NCBI RefSeq assembly: GCF_003286415.2
Contig: NZ_CP043450.1
Location: 3,844,001 to 3,908,000 of the forward strand
DNA: 64,000 nt
Direction: 5' to 3'
Origin: Mucilaginibacter rubeus
GTDB lineage: Bacteria > Bacteroidota > Bacteroidia > Sphingobacteriales > Sphingobacteriaceae
Position numbers and translations under genes: made by a program. Below are positions 42,125-52,247 of the stretch, in pieces; position 1 is the stretch's first letter; each line of letters begins with the position of its first letter. The notes beneath the pieces are model-generated. The model was not told the origin of the DNA, did not search any database, and saw only the letters and a list, made by a program, of their open reading frames with translations.

Positions 42125-43529
42125 CTAATTCGCTTGTATATTTATTTCCGAAACGATCTGTAGCCTCTACCCTAACCTTTTTAACCGAGGGATCAAAGTG
42201 CGCCACAAACAGGTGCCCGGTTTCATGCGGCTCCACAAAATGACGACCTGCCGGTAACTGATCGCCCTTGTACAAACTTACCGATAAAGGATCATATCCC
42301 TGCTCTTTTGATAAGGCCCCCATCGGTTTGTCATCTAAATAATACACTACCTTCCATTGTGGGTCATAGTTCCAAACATTAGCGATAAGGCGCATCTGAT
42401 CGGTTAGTTTTTCGGCATAAACGCTTATCTGGTTTTCGGCAGGCAAACCGGTAGATTTATAGTACCATTTCAATTCGATACCATTAACAGAGTACACGCC
42501 GTAGCCGCGCGGCGTACCATCAACACAGATGGGGCCTGCCCACCAGCCGCCGCATACTGTACCGTGATTGTGTTCAAAAACACCATTGGTGATATTATTA
42601 TCATGGTAATGGGTATGACCCGACATGATGTGCACGTTACTGAAACCATTAAGCACCTTATAAAAATCCTGATTGTTTTTTACCTGGTTATAAACCGGGA
42701 TATGCAGGTTGATGATCAGCAATTGGTCTTTATTAACATGTTGCAGGTCTTTTGCCAGCCAGCTTAACTGATCTTCGGTAATATATCCATCATACTCCCG
42801 TTCAACACCGAGGTAACGCACGTTATCCAATACCACATAATGGGCCTTTCCCCTGTTAAAGGAGTAATAGGTTGGGCCGTAGATCTGCTTGAAAGTAACG
42901 TCCGATGTTTCATCGCCGCCCTGGCGGTAATCCATATCATGATTGCCAATGGCCTGGAAAAATGGGATTCCCATTTGAGCAACAGCCTCGTTGTAGTCCG
43001 GAAAAAGTTCGTGGTTATCCCAAACGATATCGCCTACGCAAATACCATGCACCAGCGCGCTTTTACCTAATGATTTGATGGTGGCAATTGTATCGGGGAC
43101 AGAAGTATCCATCATTTGCTTAACATCCTTTTTATTTTTAACCTGCGGATCGGCCCAGATGATGAAATGATGATTATTATCATCAACTTTTAGCGGCTCC
43201 AGTTTAAAATCAAAATGCGAACTGGTTCCGATTTTTTCGTAATGTTTGGCAATATTATAATCGGTTTTAAACTCGTAACCCGATGGGGTGCTCATGAAAA
43301 TGCTTTTGGCTTTTTCATTCGGTGTAAGTTCGTAATTGCCCTTATCATCGGTAAGCACTACCGAAAAACCGTCGGATATCACTACTCCTTTAATTCCTTT
43401 TTTTCCGGCTGTAACCCGGCCTTTTACCGTATCGCCTGTTAATATTTGAGTAAGCGCGTTGGCACGCAGCGAGATGAATGCGCCACCGGTTATAAGGCCT
43501 ACGCCCTGTAAAAATGATCTTCTGTTCAT
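42114..43529 (-). CDS. Metallophosphoesterase with N- and C-terminal accessory domains
   Basis: 471 residues with a twin-arginine-like signal (MNRRSFLQGVGLITGG). Domains in order: an N-terminal beta-sandwich (VKGRVTAGKKGIKGVVIS, Calcineurin-N type), the catalytic domain with IIWADPQV, GICVGDIVWDN, IGNHDMDYR and MSGHTHYHDN, and a C-terminal beta domain from about residue 345 (GVYSVNGIELKWYYKSTG). This architecture is frequent in exported Bacteroidota phosphoesterases. The GDPD gene overlaps by 11 bp. The SusC/SusD block 0.3 kb upstream may supply its substrate. Confidence 0.88.
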   Translation of the reverse strand: MNRRSFLQGVGLITGGAFISLRANALTQILTGDTVKGRVTAGKKGIKGVVISDGFSVVLTDDKGNYELTPNEKAKSIFMSTPSGYEFKTDYNIAKHYEKIGTSSHFDFKLEPLKVDDNNHHFIIWADPQVKNKKDVKQMMDTSVPDTIATIKSLGKSALVHGICVGDIVWDNHELFPDYNEAVAQMGIPFFQAIGNHDMDYRQGGDETSDVTFKQIYGPTYYSFNRGKAHYVVLDNVRYLGVEREYDGYITEDQLSWLAKDLQHVNKDQLLIINLHIPVYNQVKNNQDFYKVLNGFSNVHIMSGHTHYHDNNITNGVFEHNHGTVCGGWWAGPICVDGTPRGYGVYSVNGIELKWYYKSTGLPAENQISVYAEKLTDQMRLIANVWNYDPQWKVVYYLDDKPMGALSKEQGYDPLSVSLYKGDQLPAGRHFVEPHETGHLFVAHFDPSVKKVRVEATDRFGNKYTSELDAK

Positions 43530-43625
43530 AGGGTTATGTTTTCAAAGTTCAAACGGGTGTTGAGCTTTGGTAAATGTGGATGAAAAAAAGGCTCGATAAT
43601 AAATTGCAGGTAGTCACAAGCTTTC

Positions 43626-43757
43626 AATTCCCTCCCTCGGGAGGGGCGCGACGGAAACGTGTGATGGCAGGGAGGGGTTATCCGCCTTACTGATCAAATG
43701 ATCTTGCGGATGCCCCCCTCCCTACACCCTCCCAGGGGAGGGAATCGCACATTCCCT
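43626..43757. repeat. Structured repeat, CCCCTCT family, copy 2
   Basis: Left part TTCCCTCCCTCGGGAGGGG (from 43627) runs into GCGCGACGG; right part CCCTCCCAGGGGAGGG runs into AATCGCACAT. The middle carries GGGAGGGG and CCCCCCTCCC as inner arms. Flanks and plan agree with the element at 22207-22324. It fills the gap between DUF5689 lipoprotein and phosphoesterase genes. Confidence 0.78.
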
Positions 43758-43799
43758 GGCTTTTATACCTATAAATTCATCACTGGCCCTTTATTGTGT

Positions 43800-45302
43800 T
43801 TAATTTTGAATTGTTGTTACACCTGTAGCTGTTTCAATAGCAGTAATCGGCGATGTCAATGTCAGCGGAACGCTGGTCACCGTCCTACCGGTTGTCCACC
43901 TGCCGGTAAGCGCATCGTACACACCGCCCAACTGGCTAAATAAACCATCTGTTGGTAACGGTAGCTTTGATGTATTTGAGCCGCCACCATAAAAACCCTG
44001 CTCGGTACGTGTTACCGGGTTAATGGTGCTGTAATAATCGGTATTGGTGATACGGTAACCAATTTCCGGCGGACCAGCCGAGTAAACAGTACCGCTACCG
44101 CCATACATGATCACATCAAGCGGAACACTTGAAGCATTAACGGTTATACCGGCAAACACGGCCACACCCGCAACGTTACCACTGTTGGCCAGCAGGTTTG
44201 TAGTTACGTTACCAAAATCGGCACCCGGCACTTCGGCATACATAGTGCTATTAATCCAGTTTGATGAGCTGATATCTGTTGAGCCTTTGCCCCAGATATT
44301 TTTGTTACCGCCAACATAAAAGAACTGGCCTTTTTTAACTGTTCCCGATGTAAGGTTAAACTTGTAGGTTTTTGCCAGGCCTTGTGCCCAGCCATTTACC
44401 GGCGCAGGGTTTGTACCCGCGTTATTACAGGTTACTACGGCATAGTTGGTTACCGAAAAATCGATATCCTTAGTGGCCTTGAACTGGATGTATTCATAAT
44501 CAGCGTCGCTGCCCGAAGGGTTGGTCAGATAACCGGTTATGACAATTGGCGATGGCTTGGTTGCTGCAAGCGTAAACACATCATCGATAGTGCGTGGCCA
44601 AAGCTGCATTTTGGTATCGGTACCTGCTGTTACTGCAAAAGGGATCCCGCTAAAATTAGCGCTAAATGGCAATTCAGTTGTCGCAAAACTGGCGTTAGCC
44701 TCGGTGTGCATGGTAATTTTGCCAAAACCATCATTAATAGTTTTATCACCTGTGTAGGTTTCTCCCTGTTGCGGCTCCGGGTCGGTTACCGCCTTGGCTA
44801 TGGTAACCAGTGTTTCTTCATAAACATCGGGCGAAGCAAGCAATGTAGCTGACGGTACCGACTGTACTTTGATAGTCTTGTTGTCGGCAACTTTGTTTAC
44901 CGACGCCTCAGTAAGCCCTTTAACGCGCATGCTGCCATTCACTTTGGTAAGTGTAGCGCCATTAACCTGCACTACCACCGAATCGCCTGGAACGTAATTA
45001 GCTGCGGAATTACCTATTTCCAAAGCGATACCCCTAATCGCATTACGACGATTGTTTTGTACCACCAATACACCGGCCGGGCAGTTACCAGCAGCAGTGT
45101 TTGAGATCACCACCCCTACTATTTCCTTAGCACCGCCCATGTTGTTGCTGTTAAGCACAACATCCGAACCTTTGTAAATACCGCGAAGGTCAACAACAGC
45201 TATGATGGGGCTCAACGTCCCTTCGGCATAGTTATTCTTTTTACATGAATTCATACTGACAGCGGCTGTTGCCAGCACCAGTAATAAATATATCTTTTTC
45301 AT
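43800..45302 (-). CDS. DUF5689 surface lipoprotein
   Basis: 500 residues with a lipoprotein signal (MKKIYLLLVLATAAVSMNSC). The sequence IIAVVDLRGIYKG, EIVGVVISNTAAGNCP, VVQNNRRNAIRGIALEIG is typical of DUF5689, an OB-like domain found encoded after SusC/SusD pairs. It repeats beta-rich units up to the C-terminus. Such proteins likely sit at the cell surface and bind ligand for the transporter. It follows the SusD gene by 31 bp. Confidence 0.8.
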   Translation of the reverse strand: MKKIYLLLVLATAAVSMNSCKKNNYAEGTLSPIIAVVDLRGIYKGSDVVLNSNNMGGAKEIVGVVISNTAAGNCPAGVLVVQNNRRNAIRGIALEIGNSAANYVPGDSVVVQVNGATLTKVNGSMRVKGLTEASVNKVADNKTIKVQSVPSATLLASPDVYEETLVTIAKAVTDPEPQQGETYTGDKTINDGFGKITMHTEANASFATTELPFSANFSGIPFAVTAGTDTKMQLWPRTIDDVFTLAATKPSPIVITGYLTNPSGSDADYEYIQFKATKDIDFSVTNYAVVTCNNAGTNPAPVNGWAQGLAKTYKFNLTSGTVKKGQFFYVGGNKNIWGKGSTDISSSNWINSTMYAEVPGADFGNVTTNLLANSGNVAGVAVFAGITVNASSVPLDVIMYGGSGTVYSAGPPEIGYRITNTDYYSTINPVTRTEQGFYGGGSNTSKLPLPTDGLFSQLGGVYDALTGRWTTGRTVTSVPLTLTSPITAIETATGVTTIQN

Positions 45303-45333
45303 TTTATTGATATCTTAGTTTAAAACCGGTTCA

Positions 45334-46824
45334 TTATTGTTTCTGCCACCATACCTGTGTACTGATCTCATCGGCGCCTTGCGCGGCTACTGCGGCTTTG
45401 TAACTATCAGGATTTGCTGATTGTACGTAAACCGGGTATTGCAGCCTTGCAGGCATAATACCATTGTTCCTTAAACCGGCACCTTTTGGCAATACCGGGT
45501 GACCGGTACGGCGATACTCAAACCACTGCTCAAAATCGGTATAGAACATGGAGTAATATTTTTGAACATGGATCATCTCCATTTTCTCATCAAGCGGACC
45601 CGCATTATCCCAAACTATATCGGCAGCAGCTAAATAAGCATCTATTGATGTGGCATCCGTCGGGATCCAGAATGTGATGCCCGCCTTAATGCCATTTTTA
45701 TAGTACGTAGCAGCGTCACCCGCTATCCATCCCTTAGCGGCGGCTTCCGCAAGAATAAACTGCAGCTCCGAATAGTTCATGATATTACCCATCAATGGGT
45801 CATTCATTAATGTGGTAGTTGATGTGGTTGACTGGAAGTATGATTTGATACCAATATTTTGACCCGGAGCATAACCGCTTGGTATACCCTGGATACCGCC
45901 CTGGTAGCTTGATATCGACCAGCGATTGGTTGTTAACCGCGGATCGGCCCATTTGGCCAGGTTGTTAACAAAAAACTCGCAAACACCAGGTTGTCTCCAG
46001 TCCTGCTCGCGCACACCACCTATAAATGGCGATGTTAACGCGCCTGAGCCCGTCCACCTTAAAACTGCTGAATCATCGTTACTACCCATGATAGGGTAAG
46101 CATCCGGATTGGTATCAACAATTTGTTTGATCTTGGCTATCACATCGGCAGAAACATCGGCCTTGCCAGATACCCTTAACAATAACCTTAAGTAAAGGGA
46201 GTTACCAAACTTGCGCCATTTTAAAGCATTACCGTTAAACACAGGATCACTACCGGCAACAACGTTAGCCGATGCGTTAAGCAGGGTGTCTGCCGCTTCC
46301 AGGTTTTTGAAGATATCCAGGTAGATATCCTTTTGTTTATCAAACTTAGGCGTAAAGTTTCCGTCCTTGCCTTTGTTCGAATCGAAGTAAGGCACATCGC
46401 CATAGGTATCCGTAAGCAATGAATATAACCAGGCCTGACATATCAACGAAATACCCATATAGCTTTTGCTATAGGTAACTTCCTTGCTGGCAATGGTATA
46501 AATATCTTTAAAGTTGGTTAACTGTGTATACCAGGCGTTCCAGGTAACATCGGCCCAGGTGCGTTTGATATCGTACCTGAATACCTTACCTTCCGAATCG
46601 CCCGGATCAACGGTAACCTGCATCAGCTCGTTATTAAAATTACGTGCGCGCAGCATATTGGTACCCAAAGTATTTACCAGCGCAGGCGCCAGCAATTGCT
46701 GCGGCAGGGCGTTAGGCGTACCGTTAGGGTCGGTATTAAGCTCAATAAAATCTTTTTTACATGACGACATTATGCTAACGAACAACATCATCATCGATAT
46801 AAGTATATATCCGTTCCTTTTCAT
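45334..46824 (-). CDS. SusD/RagB family nutrient-binding lipoprotein (SusD-like_2)
   Basis: 496 residues with a lipoprotein signal (LFVSIMSSCKKDF, Cys near 21). FIELNTDPNGTP and LWYSLLTDTYGDVPYF-like text (seen as AWLYSLLTDTYGDVPYF), NGNALKWRKFGNSLYLRLL and the C-terminal FEQWFEYRRTG place it in the SusD-like_2 family. It caps the SusC barrel encoded 11 bp upstream and binds the imported substrate. Presence of ECF sigma and FecR genes upstream suggests transport-dependent signalling. Confidence 0.9.
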   Translation of the reverse strand: MKRNGYILISMMMLFVSIMSSCKKDFIELNTDPNGTPNALPQQLLAPALVNTLGTNMLRARNFNNELMQVTVDPGDSEGKVFRYDIKRTWADVTWNAWYTQLTNFKDIYTIASKEVTYSKSYMGISLICQAWLYSLLTDTYGDVPYFDSNKGKDGNFTPKFDKQKDIYLDIFKNLEAADTLLNASANVVAGSDPVFNGNALKWRKFGNSLYLRLLLRVSGKADVSADVIAKIKQIVDTNPDAYPIMGSNDDSAVLRWTGSGALTSPFIGGVREQDWRQPGVCEFFVNNLAKWADPRLTTNRWSISSYQGGIQGIPSGYAPGQNIGIKSYFQSTTSTTTLMNDPLMGNIMNYSELQFILAEAAAKGWIAGDAATYYKNGIKAGITFWIPTDATSIDAYLAAADIVWDNAGPLDEKMEMIHVQKYYSMFYTDFEQWFEYRRTGHPVLPKGAGLRNNGIMPARLQYPVYVQSANPDSYKAAVAAQGADEISTQVWWQKQ

Positions 46825-46835
46825 ATTGTTAATTA

Positions 46836-49800
46836 TTAAATGCCAATAACTATGTTAAAACCAAATGTGCGGGTTGAGGGGAACTGGGCAATCTCAAAGC
46901 CCTGTACAATGTCGCTGCCCGAAAGTGTACCAAATTCAGGGTCGAAGATTGGCCACTTAGTCCAGATGTACAGGTCACGACCGTACACACCTACAGTAGC
47001 GCGCGTTAAACCAAGGCGTTTAACCAAACGCGGACTTAGTGAATAATCAAACCTTGCTTCGCGGAATTTCAGGAAGTTGGTAGAGAACGTATTGCCTTCG
47101 GCATTATCGATACCATAGTGCGAGCGGTAATAACCGTCAATATCTGTGGCTATAACATCGTTTGGCCTGTAACTTCCGTCAGGATTTTGGATCACACCTT
47201 TACCTATGATGCCGTTGTAACGGCCCGGTAAGGTAAGCGTAGTTTTACCCTGCTCGGCCAGTTTGTAGTTTGATAGCGAGTATGATACGCCGCCAACCTG
47301 CGCATCAAACAACAGGTGCAGGTTAAATTGCTTATATCTGAAATCGTGCCCCATGCTTGCCTTCCATTTAGGAATGGTATTGCCCAAATAAACCAGGTTA
47401 TCTGATAGTTTGGCAAAACCTGTAGCCGCGTCATATACGATTTGCCCATCAGGAGAGCGTAAATAACCGCGACCATACATATCGCCCATGCTACCACCTA
47501 CACGCGCCACAATCTGGCCGCCACCGGTAGGGCCGTTACGCAATACTACGGCGCTATCGGCAAGCTGTTCAATGGTGTTTTTATTGGCACTGAATGTAGC
47601 GGTAATATTCCAGCTAAATACGTTGGCTTTGCGTATAGGCGTTCCATTCAATGAAATCTCGATACCTTTGTTGTTTACCTTACCCACGTTAATAACCGCC
47701 TGGCTATAACCCGACGATTGATCGACAGTACGGCTCAGGATCTGGTTTTTAGTATTACCTGTGTATAAAGCGATATCAAAACCTAAGCGATTGCTGAACA
47801 TCCTCATTTCGGCACCAACCTCAAGTGTTGTTGTGCGTAGTGGTTTCAAATCAGGGTTTGACAGTGTACGTGGATTTTGCAGACCGCCGGCATAGGTGCT
47901 ACCTGCAGTTACATAATTAAATGTTGTTTGATAAGGGTTTGTTGTACCGCTACCCACACCGGCAAGTGAGGCCCTTACTTTTGCATAATCAATAAATTTA
48001 GGCAGCTTAAATGCTTCAGACGGCAAAAAGCTCATACTTGCAGATGGATAAAAGAATCCAACCTGATCGGTACGATTTGCGGTAGCCAATGTACTGATCC
48101 AGTCCTGACGGGCTGTTAAATCCACATATAAATAATCTTTAAAAGATGTAGATAACAAGCCGTAAAAGCTGTTGATAGCATATTTTGATTTATATGGCAG
48201 CGTAACCAACGGACCGGCATTGTTAGCCATTGAATATACACCAGGATATACCAGCGAGTCGGCACGTACCTCATCGCGGTTATAATTATTGCGCAGCATG
48301 CTACCACCGGCAGTGGCAGTTATATTAACATCATGGGTTATTTTCTTGTTGTATTTCAACAGGAAATCGGCACCTTGTTCTTCCGAATAAATATTTTGAG
48401 TGCGGAATGAACCTTTAGGGTATTTGGTACCCGCGTCATATGGGCGCTGTTGTGCACGCTGCTCATAACCCATATCTAAAGTAGCACGTACCTGTACACT
48501 AAATTCTTTCGTAACATTGTAAAGCGCCTCAACGTTACCGGTAACCGAGTTACGGTTCGATTTGTTGATAAACTCGTACGATACAGCGTAAGGGTTTTCA
48601 GGGAACGAGCTGAAAGGATAAAATATGGTTTTACCTTCCTGGCCGTTTCTCCAATAGTTTTTTAACCAGTTTAAATCGGCATTAGGCTGCCAGAAAATAA
48701 ACCAGTACATCAGCGATTGGTTACCATAGCCCGCGCCAGGTAAGTTATCGCTGTTTTTATTATTGTAATTTACTTTTGCGCTGATGGTTAACTTATCATT
48801 GATTTTTGAGTTAACCGATAAAGCGATGCTGTTACGGGTGTAACCTGTATTTGGGGTTATCCAGTGATTGGTAACGTTGGTTGCCGAGAAACGGGCCGTT
48901 GTTTTATCGCTGCCGCCATCAACGCTTACCGAGTTGGTAAAAGTTTGCCCTACATCAAAAAAATCGCGGATCTGATTTTTGTATGGTACCCATGGCGTAC
49001 GTGTTGTGCCTTGCTTTTGGGTAACCGGATCAAGCTGATAAAAAAGCTGACCATCAAATTTGGGGCCGTAAGCAGAGCTTGTTGCGCTGGTGCTGGCACC
49101 ATCAGGACCTGCACCGAAAGAGTAATAACGGGAACCGGCTGTGCCTTGTCCGTACTCATACTGAAGGTCCGGCCAGCGGTTTACGCTTTCAAGGCTTGCG
49201 TTTGAGTTAAAGGTAATACCTAAACCACTATGCTTTTTACCCGATTTGGTGGTGATGATAATAGCACCGTTGGCGCCACGCTGACCATAAAGTGCTGCAG
49301 CACCCGGCCCTTTCAACACAGTTACTGTTTCAATATCTTCAGGGTTGATATCATTCAGGTTACTGCCGTAATCTGCCGGCATGTTATCGCTGCTGGTACC
49401 ATAGGCCGATTCGCCGGAATTGCTTGTACGCCTGCCGCTGCCCTGGTTAATTACCACACCGTCAACCACTATCAAGGCTTCGTTATCACCTGTAAGGTTG
49501 CTTTCACCACGAAGAATTATTTTGTTTGATCCCGCCGGGCCACTGTTTGAACGGATCAGGTTTAACCCGGCTACCTTGCCAGATAAAGCATCAGTCCAGT
49601 TACCCGAAAGGGCGCTGGTTAACTGATCGCCTTTAATAACCGGTGCCGAATAACCCAAACTTTTATCTTCTCTTTTTATACCAAGCGCTGTTACTACAAC
49701 CTCATTAAGTTTATTATCGGCCGGGTTAAGCGTGATGCTTAAAGCAGTATTTGCATTTGAGCTAACACTTACATTCTGAATCCTTTTAGTTTCGTAAGAG

Positions 49801-50288
49801 ATGAAGCTTGCTTCAACAGTATAAGAACCCGGCACAACATTTAATGTGTATGCACCGTCGATTCCACTAATCGTGGTCGCCCCTGCTCCGGGTATCTTTA
49901 CAGTAGCACCGGGAAGTGGCTGCCCTTTTTCATCAACCACTTTCCCTTTAATGCTACCCCTATCCTGTGTTTTTGCAATGATGAGGATATTACGTTCGCC
50001 TGCTGCCCTGTAGGTGCAGGTGGTGCCTTTTAAAAGCAGGTCAAGAGTTTCGCCTAAAGAGCGGTCTGCTTTTGTTATGTTTACTTTGCGCTTATCATCA
50101 AGCAGGCTATTGTTGTAGCTGATAGAGATATCGCTTAATTTTTCAATTTGCTGAAAGGCATCCCTGAGCATAGTGCCCTCGGCACCAAAGGTGATCCTTT
50201 TGTTTGTTACTGTTTGAGCTTCAGCGTTTATGCCGCCAAAAAGCAATTGTAAAAAGAACAGCATGGTTAATAACCATAACTTTTTCAT
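46836..50288 (-). CDS. SusC/RagA TonB-dependent outer membrane receptor with STN domain
   Basis: 1150 residues with a signal peptide (LLFGGINAEAQ). Residues about 30-105 are an STN (secretin/TonB short N-terminal) domain (DAFQQIEKLSDISISYNNSL), followed by a carboxypeptidase-regulatory-like domain (GSIKGKVVDEKGQPLPGATV), the plug with EVVVTALGIKRE and TVLKGPGAAALYGQRGANG, and a beta-barrel ending in FGFNIVIGI. The STN domain is the signalling part that contacts FecR, whose gene is 110 bp upstream. A hairpin in that gap (50344-50377) may uncouple the two transcripts. Confidence 0.93.
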   Translation of the reverse strand: MKKLWLLTMLFFLQLLFGGINAEAQTVTNKRITFGAEGTMLRDAFQQIEKLSDISISYNNSLLDDKRKVNITKADRSLGETLDLLLKGTTCTYRAAGERNILIIAKTQDRGSIKGKVVDEKGQPLPGATVKIPGAGATTISGIDGAYTLNVVPGSYTVEASFISYETKRIQNVSVSSNANTALSITLNPADNKLNEVVVTALGIKREDKSLGYSAPVIKGDQLTSALSGNWTDALSGKVAGLNLIRSNSGPAGSNKIILRGESNLTGDNEALIVVDGVVINQGSGRRTSNSGESAYGTSSDNMPADYGSNLNDINPEDIETVTVLKGPGAAALYGQRGANGAIIITTKSGKKHSGLGITFNSNASLESVNRWPDLQYEYGQGTAGSRYYSFGAGPDGASTSATSSAYGPKFDGQLFYQLDPVTQKQGTTRTPWVPYKNQIRDFFDVGQTFTNSVSVDGGSDKTTARFSATNVTNHWITPNTGYTRNSIALSVNSKINDKLTISAKVNYNNKNSDNLPGAGYGNQSLMYWFIFWQPNADLNWLKNYWRNGQEGKTIFYPFSSFPENPYAVSYEFINKSNRNSVTGNVEALYNVTKEFSVQVRATLDMGYEQRAQQRPYDAGTKYPKGSFRTQNIYSEEQGADFLLKYNKKITHDVNITATAGGSMLRNNYNRDEVRADSLVYPGVYSMANNAGPLVTLPYKSKYAINSFYGLLSTSFKDYLYVDLTARQDWISTLATANRTDQVGFFYPSASMSFLPSEAFKLPKFIDYAKVRASLAGVGSGTTNPYQTTFNYVTAGSTYAGGLQNPRTLSNPDLKPLRTTTLEVGAEMRMFSNRLGFDIALYTGNTKNQILSRTVDQSSGYSQAVINVGKVNNKGIEISLNGTPIRKANVFSWNITATFSANKNTIEQLADSAVVLRNGPTGGGQIVARVGGSMGDMYGRGYLRSPDGQIVYDAATGFAKLSDNLVYLGNTIPKWKASMGHDFRYKQFNLHLLFDAQVGGVSYSLSNYKLAEQGKTTLTLPGRYNGIIGKGVIQNPDGSYRPNDVIATDIDGYYRSHYGIDNAEGNTFSTNFLKFREARFDYSLSPRLVKRLGLTRATVGVYGRDLYIWTKWPIFDPEFGTLSGSDIVQGFEIAQFPSTRTFGFNIVIGI

Positions 50289-50343
50289 ATATTTACTTTA
50301 ATTTATACTTGTCTAACCGTGAGTTTAAATTGTCAAAATTCTG

Positions 50344-50377
50344 AAGCCTGGGGTTGTTACCAGCAACATCCAGGCTT
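50344..50377 (-). terminator. Hairpin between fecR-like and susC-like genes
   Basis: AAGCCTGG (50344-50351) pairs with CCAGGCTT (50370-50377), with inner GTTG / CAAC (50353-50367). On the minus strand AATTTTG follows. It may end the sigma-fecR message or attenuate readthrough to susC. Confidence 0.45.
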
Positions 50378-50398
50378 TTACCAATAGCCGGGTAAATA

Positions 50399-51415
50399 CT
50401 ATTTCATTATACTCCCTCCTTTTTGATTATTGTTTGAAATAAATAGCTGATCGCCTTTTTGCGTATAGCCTAATCCGGATAGCGCGCTTAAAGTTTCCAT
50501 GGCATCTGACAATGTCATTCCCCTTAATTTTGCCGTAAGCCTCACATTGCCAAGGTCCTGTTCTGTAAACCTGATCTTAACACCATAATGATGCTCAAGC
50601 GACGCAGCTATCTCCCTGTAAGTTGTATTGTAAAAAACAAATTCGTTATTGATCCACGAGCTTACCGCGGATGCATCGGTATTGTTAAAAGTGTAGATGC
50701 CATTTTGGGTATTGATGCTGATCGCCTCATCCTTCACGAGGTATTTAACCAGTTGAGGTTTTCCATGTACGCTGGCCATTACGCCAACTTTACCGCTTTG
50801 TACAGTTACTGCTACCTTATGCTCGGCTAAATAGGCCCTGACATTAAATGATGTGCCCAATACCACGGTAGTGATATCACCGCTTTTTACTACAAAGGGG
50901 TTGGCTTTATGAACAACATCAAAAAAAGCTTCGCCATCAAGCGTTACATCGCGCTTTTCGCCATCGAAGTTTTTGGCATATTTAAATTTACTGCCGCCGC
51001 CGAGGTAGACTATCGAACCATCGGGCAGCATAATTTTAGAATGTTTACCATCGGCATTGCTGATCTCTTCATAAATTAAAGCCGGTGACTGGTTAAAATA
51101 CCTGTAACCAAGCCAGCCGGTAGCACAAATAAGCAGACAGGCGGCAGCATAAGCTATCCAGTTGAATTTAGGAGTTTGTTTTTTTGCAGATATCTGAGCT
51201 TGGGTTATATGCGCACTGATCTTAGCCCAGCTGCTTTCGGCATGTTCGGGCTGTTTAAAGTATGCTTTAGATGCTTCCAGGATCTGGATGGTTTCGCTGA
51301 ACTGGGCAAGATTTTCCGGGCTTTCCTCAATCCACTCCTGTAACTGCGTTAAGCCATCATCGCTGATGGTCTTTTCAAAATATTCAACTATTAAGCGATA
51401 GCTATTATCTTCCAT
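50399..51415 (-). CDS. FecR family anti-sigma regulator
   Basis: 338 residues. An N-terminal cytoplasmic part, one transmembrane segment (about 88-105, WIAYAAACLLICATGWLGY), then the FecR domain with KIMLPDGSIVYLGGGSKFKY, GEAFFDVVHKANPFVV and VLGTSFNVRAY, and a C-terminal DUF4974-type STN-like end (LRGMTLSDAMETLSALSGL). It should hold the ECF sigma factor inactive until the SusC receptor binds its ligand. It lies 80 bp downstream of the sigma gene. Confidence 0.93.
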   Translation of the reverse strand: MEDNSYRLIVEYFEKTISDDGLTQLQEWIEESPENLAQFSETIQILEASKAYFKQPEHAESSWAKISAHITQAQISAKKQTPKFNWIAYAAACLLICATGWLGYRYFNQSPALIYEEISNADGKHSKIMLPDGSIVYLGGGSKFKYAKNFDGEKRDVTLDGEAFFDVVHKANPFVVKSGDITTVVLGTSFNVRAYLAEHKVAVTVQSGKVGVMASVHGKPQLVKYLVKDEAISINTQNGIYTFNNTDASAVSSWINNEFVFYNTTYREIAASLEHHYGVKIRFTEQDLGNVRLTAKLRGMTLSDAMETLSALSGLGYTQKGDQLFISNNNQKGGSIMK

Positions 51416-51495
51416 TAAATCTGTCTCCGAACTTAAAGACCGATTTTACGTAGCCGATACGTAGCGAAATGAGTTAAGTTTACATTAAGAAATCA

Positions 51496-52062
51496 TTAAC
51501 CCTCAGAAGTGAAATTGTGCTGCCCTTTTAACAGCTGACGAAGTTTTTTTATTGATTGGTAAAGTGTAGTTTCAACCGTGCGCACCGAAATACCGAGCAC
51601 TTTGGCTATTTCGTTTTTGTCGAGGTTATCGATCCGGCTCATGAGCAGCACCTGCCTCTGACTGGCTGGCAGGGTATCAATAAGGCTTAAAATTTTATTG
51701 TACGATTCGCGGCCCGAAAGGATTTTGAAGGGGTTATCCCTGTCTTTCAATACATAATCCTGCAGATTAATATCTTCGATGGAATGTACCGGATCTTTCT
51801 TTTTTTGGATATGATTTAAAGAAAGGTTTTTAGCAGCGACAAACAGGTAACTTTTTACGTTAAGGATAGCGGTATCGCGGTTATCCCAAAGTTTGATGAA
51901 AAGGTTAGCCGTGATCTCTTCGGCAATGGTATAGTCTTTAGTATACACCGTGCACAGCTGGCATAAGGTTTTGTAATAACGATTAAAAAGTGTTTCAAGG
52001 GCAACAGGATCGCTTTGTTGCAAAAGCCCCATCAACGCTTCATCAGTAAGTGCAGGATACAT
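51496..52062 (-). CDS. ECF RNA polymerase sigma factor
   Basis: 188 residues. Region 2 is LETLFNRYYKTLCQLCTVYT with IAEEITANLFIKLWDNRD; region 4 is LPASQRQVLLMSRIDNLDKN with EIAKVLGISVRTVETTLYQSI. Bacteroidota ECF factors of this kind are regulated by FecR and drive the adjacent susC/susD genes. A TACATTTG element stands 21-28 bp upstream of the start codon. The 317 bp beyond hold a repeat element. Confidence 0.94.
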   Translation of the reverse strand: MYPALTDEALMGLLQQSDPVALETLFNRYYKTLCQLCTVYTKDYTIAEEITANLFIKLWDNRDTAILNVKSYLFVAAKNLSLNHIQKKKDPVHSIEDINLQDYVLKDRDNPFKILSGRESYNKILSLIDTLPASQRQVLLMSRIDNLDKNEIAKVLGISVRTVETTLYQSIKKLRQLLKGQHNFTSEG

Positions 52063-52082
52063 GCCAAAGAGTTGTTTTGGCT

Positions 52083-52090
52083 CAAATGTA
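52083..52090 (-). promoter_or_regulatory. -7 element of the ECF sigma gene
   Basis: On the minus strand TACATTTG agrees with the consensus TAnnTTTG of Bacteroidetes vegetative promoters, 20 bp before the ATG at 52062. No clear -33 TTTG was found at the expected distance. Confidence 0.45.
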
Positions 52091-52247
52091 AGGAGGCTAT
52101 GTTAGGATAATGTTAACATGCTGCAAAACAGCAGAAATGGTTGGCAAAAGATATAAAAGCGTCATTGCTGTAAAGACACGAAGCTTTTTTACTTCCTGTA
52201 TATTCAGAGGCATCTACGAGAATCTCTGATGCGACATTAATATAAAA

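Noticed and set aside
44382..44852. 156-codon plus-strand open frame within the DUF5689 gene
   Set aside because: It is antisense to a well-supported lipoprotein gene, has no recognisable domain and an unusual Arg/Cys/Tyr-rich composition.
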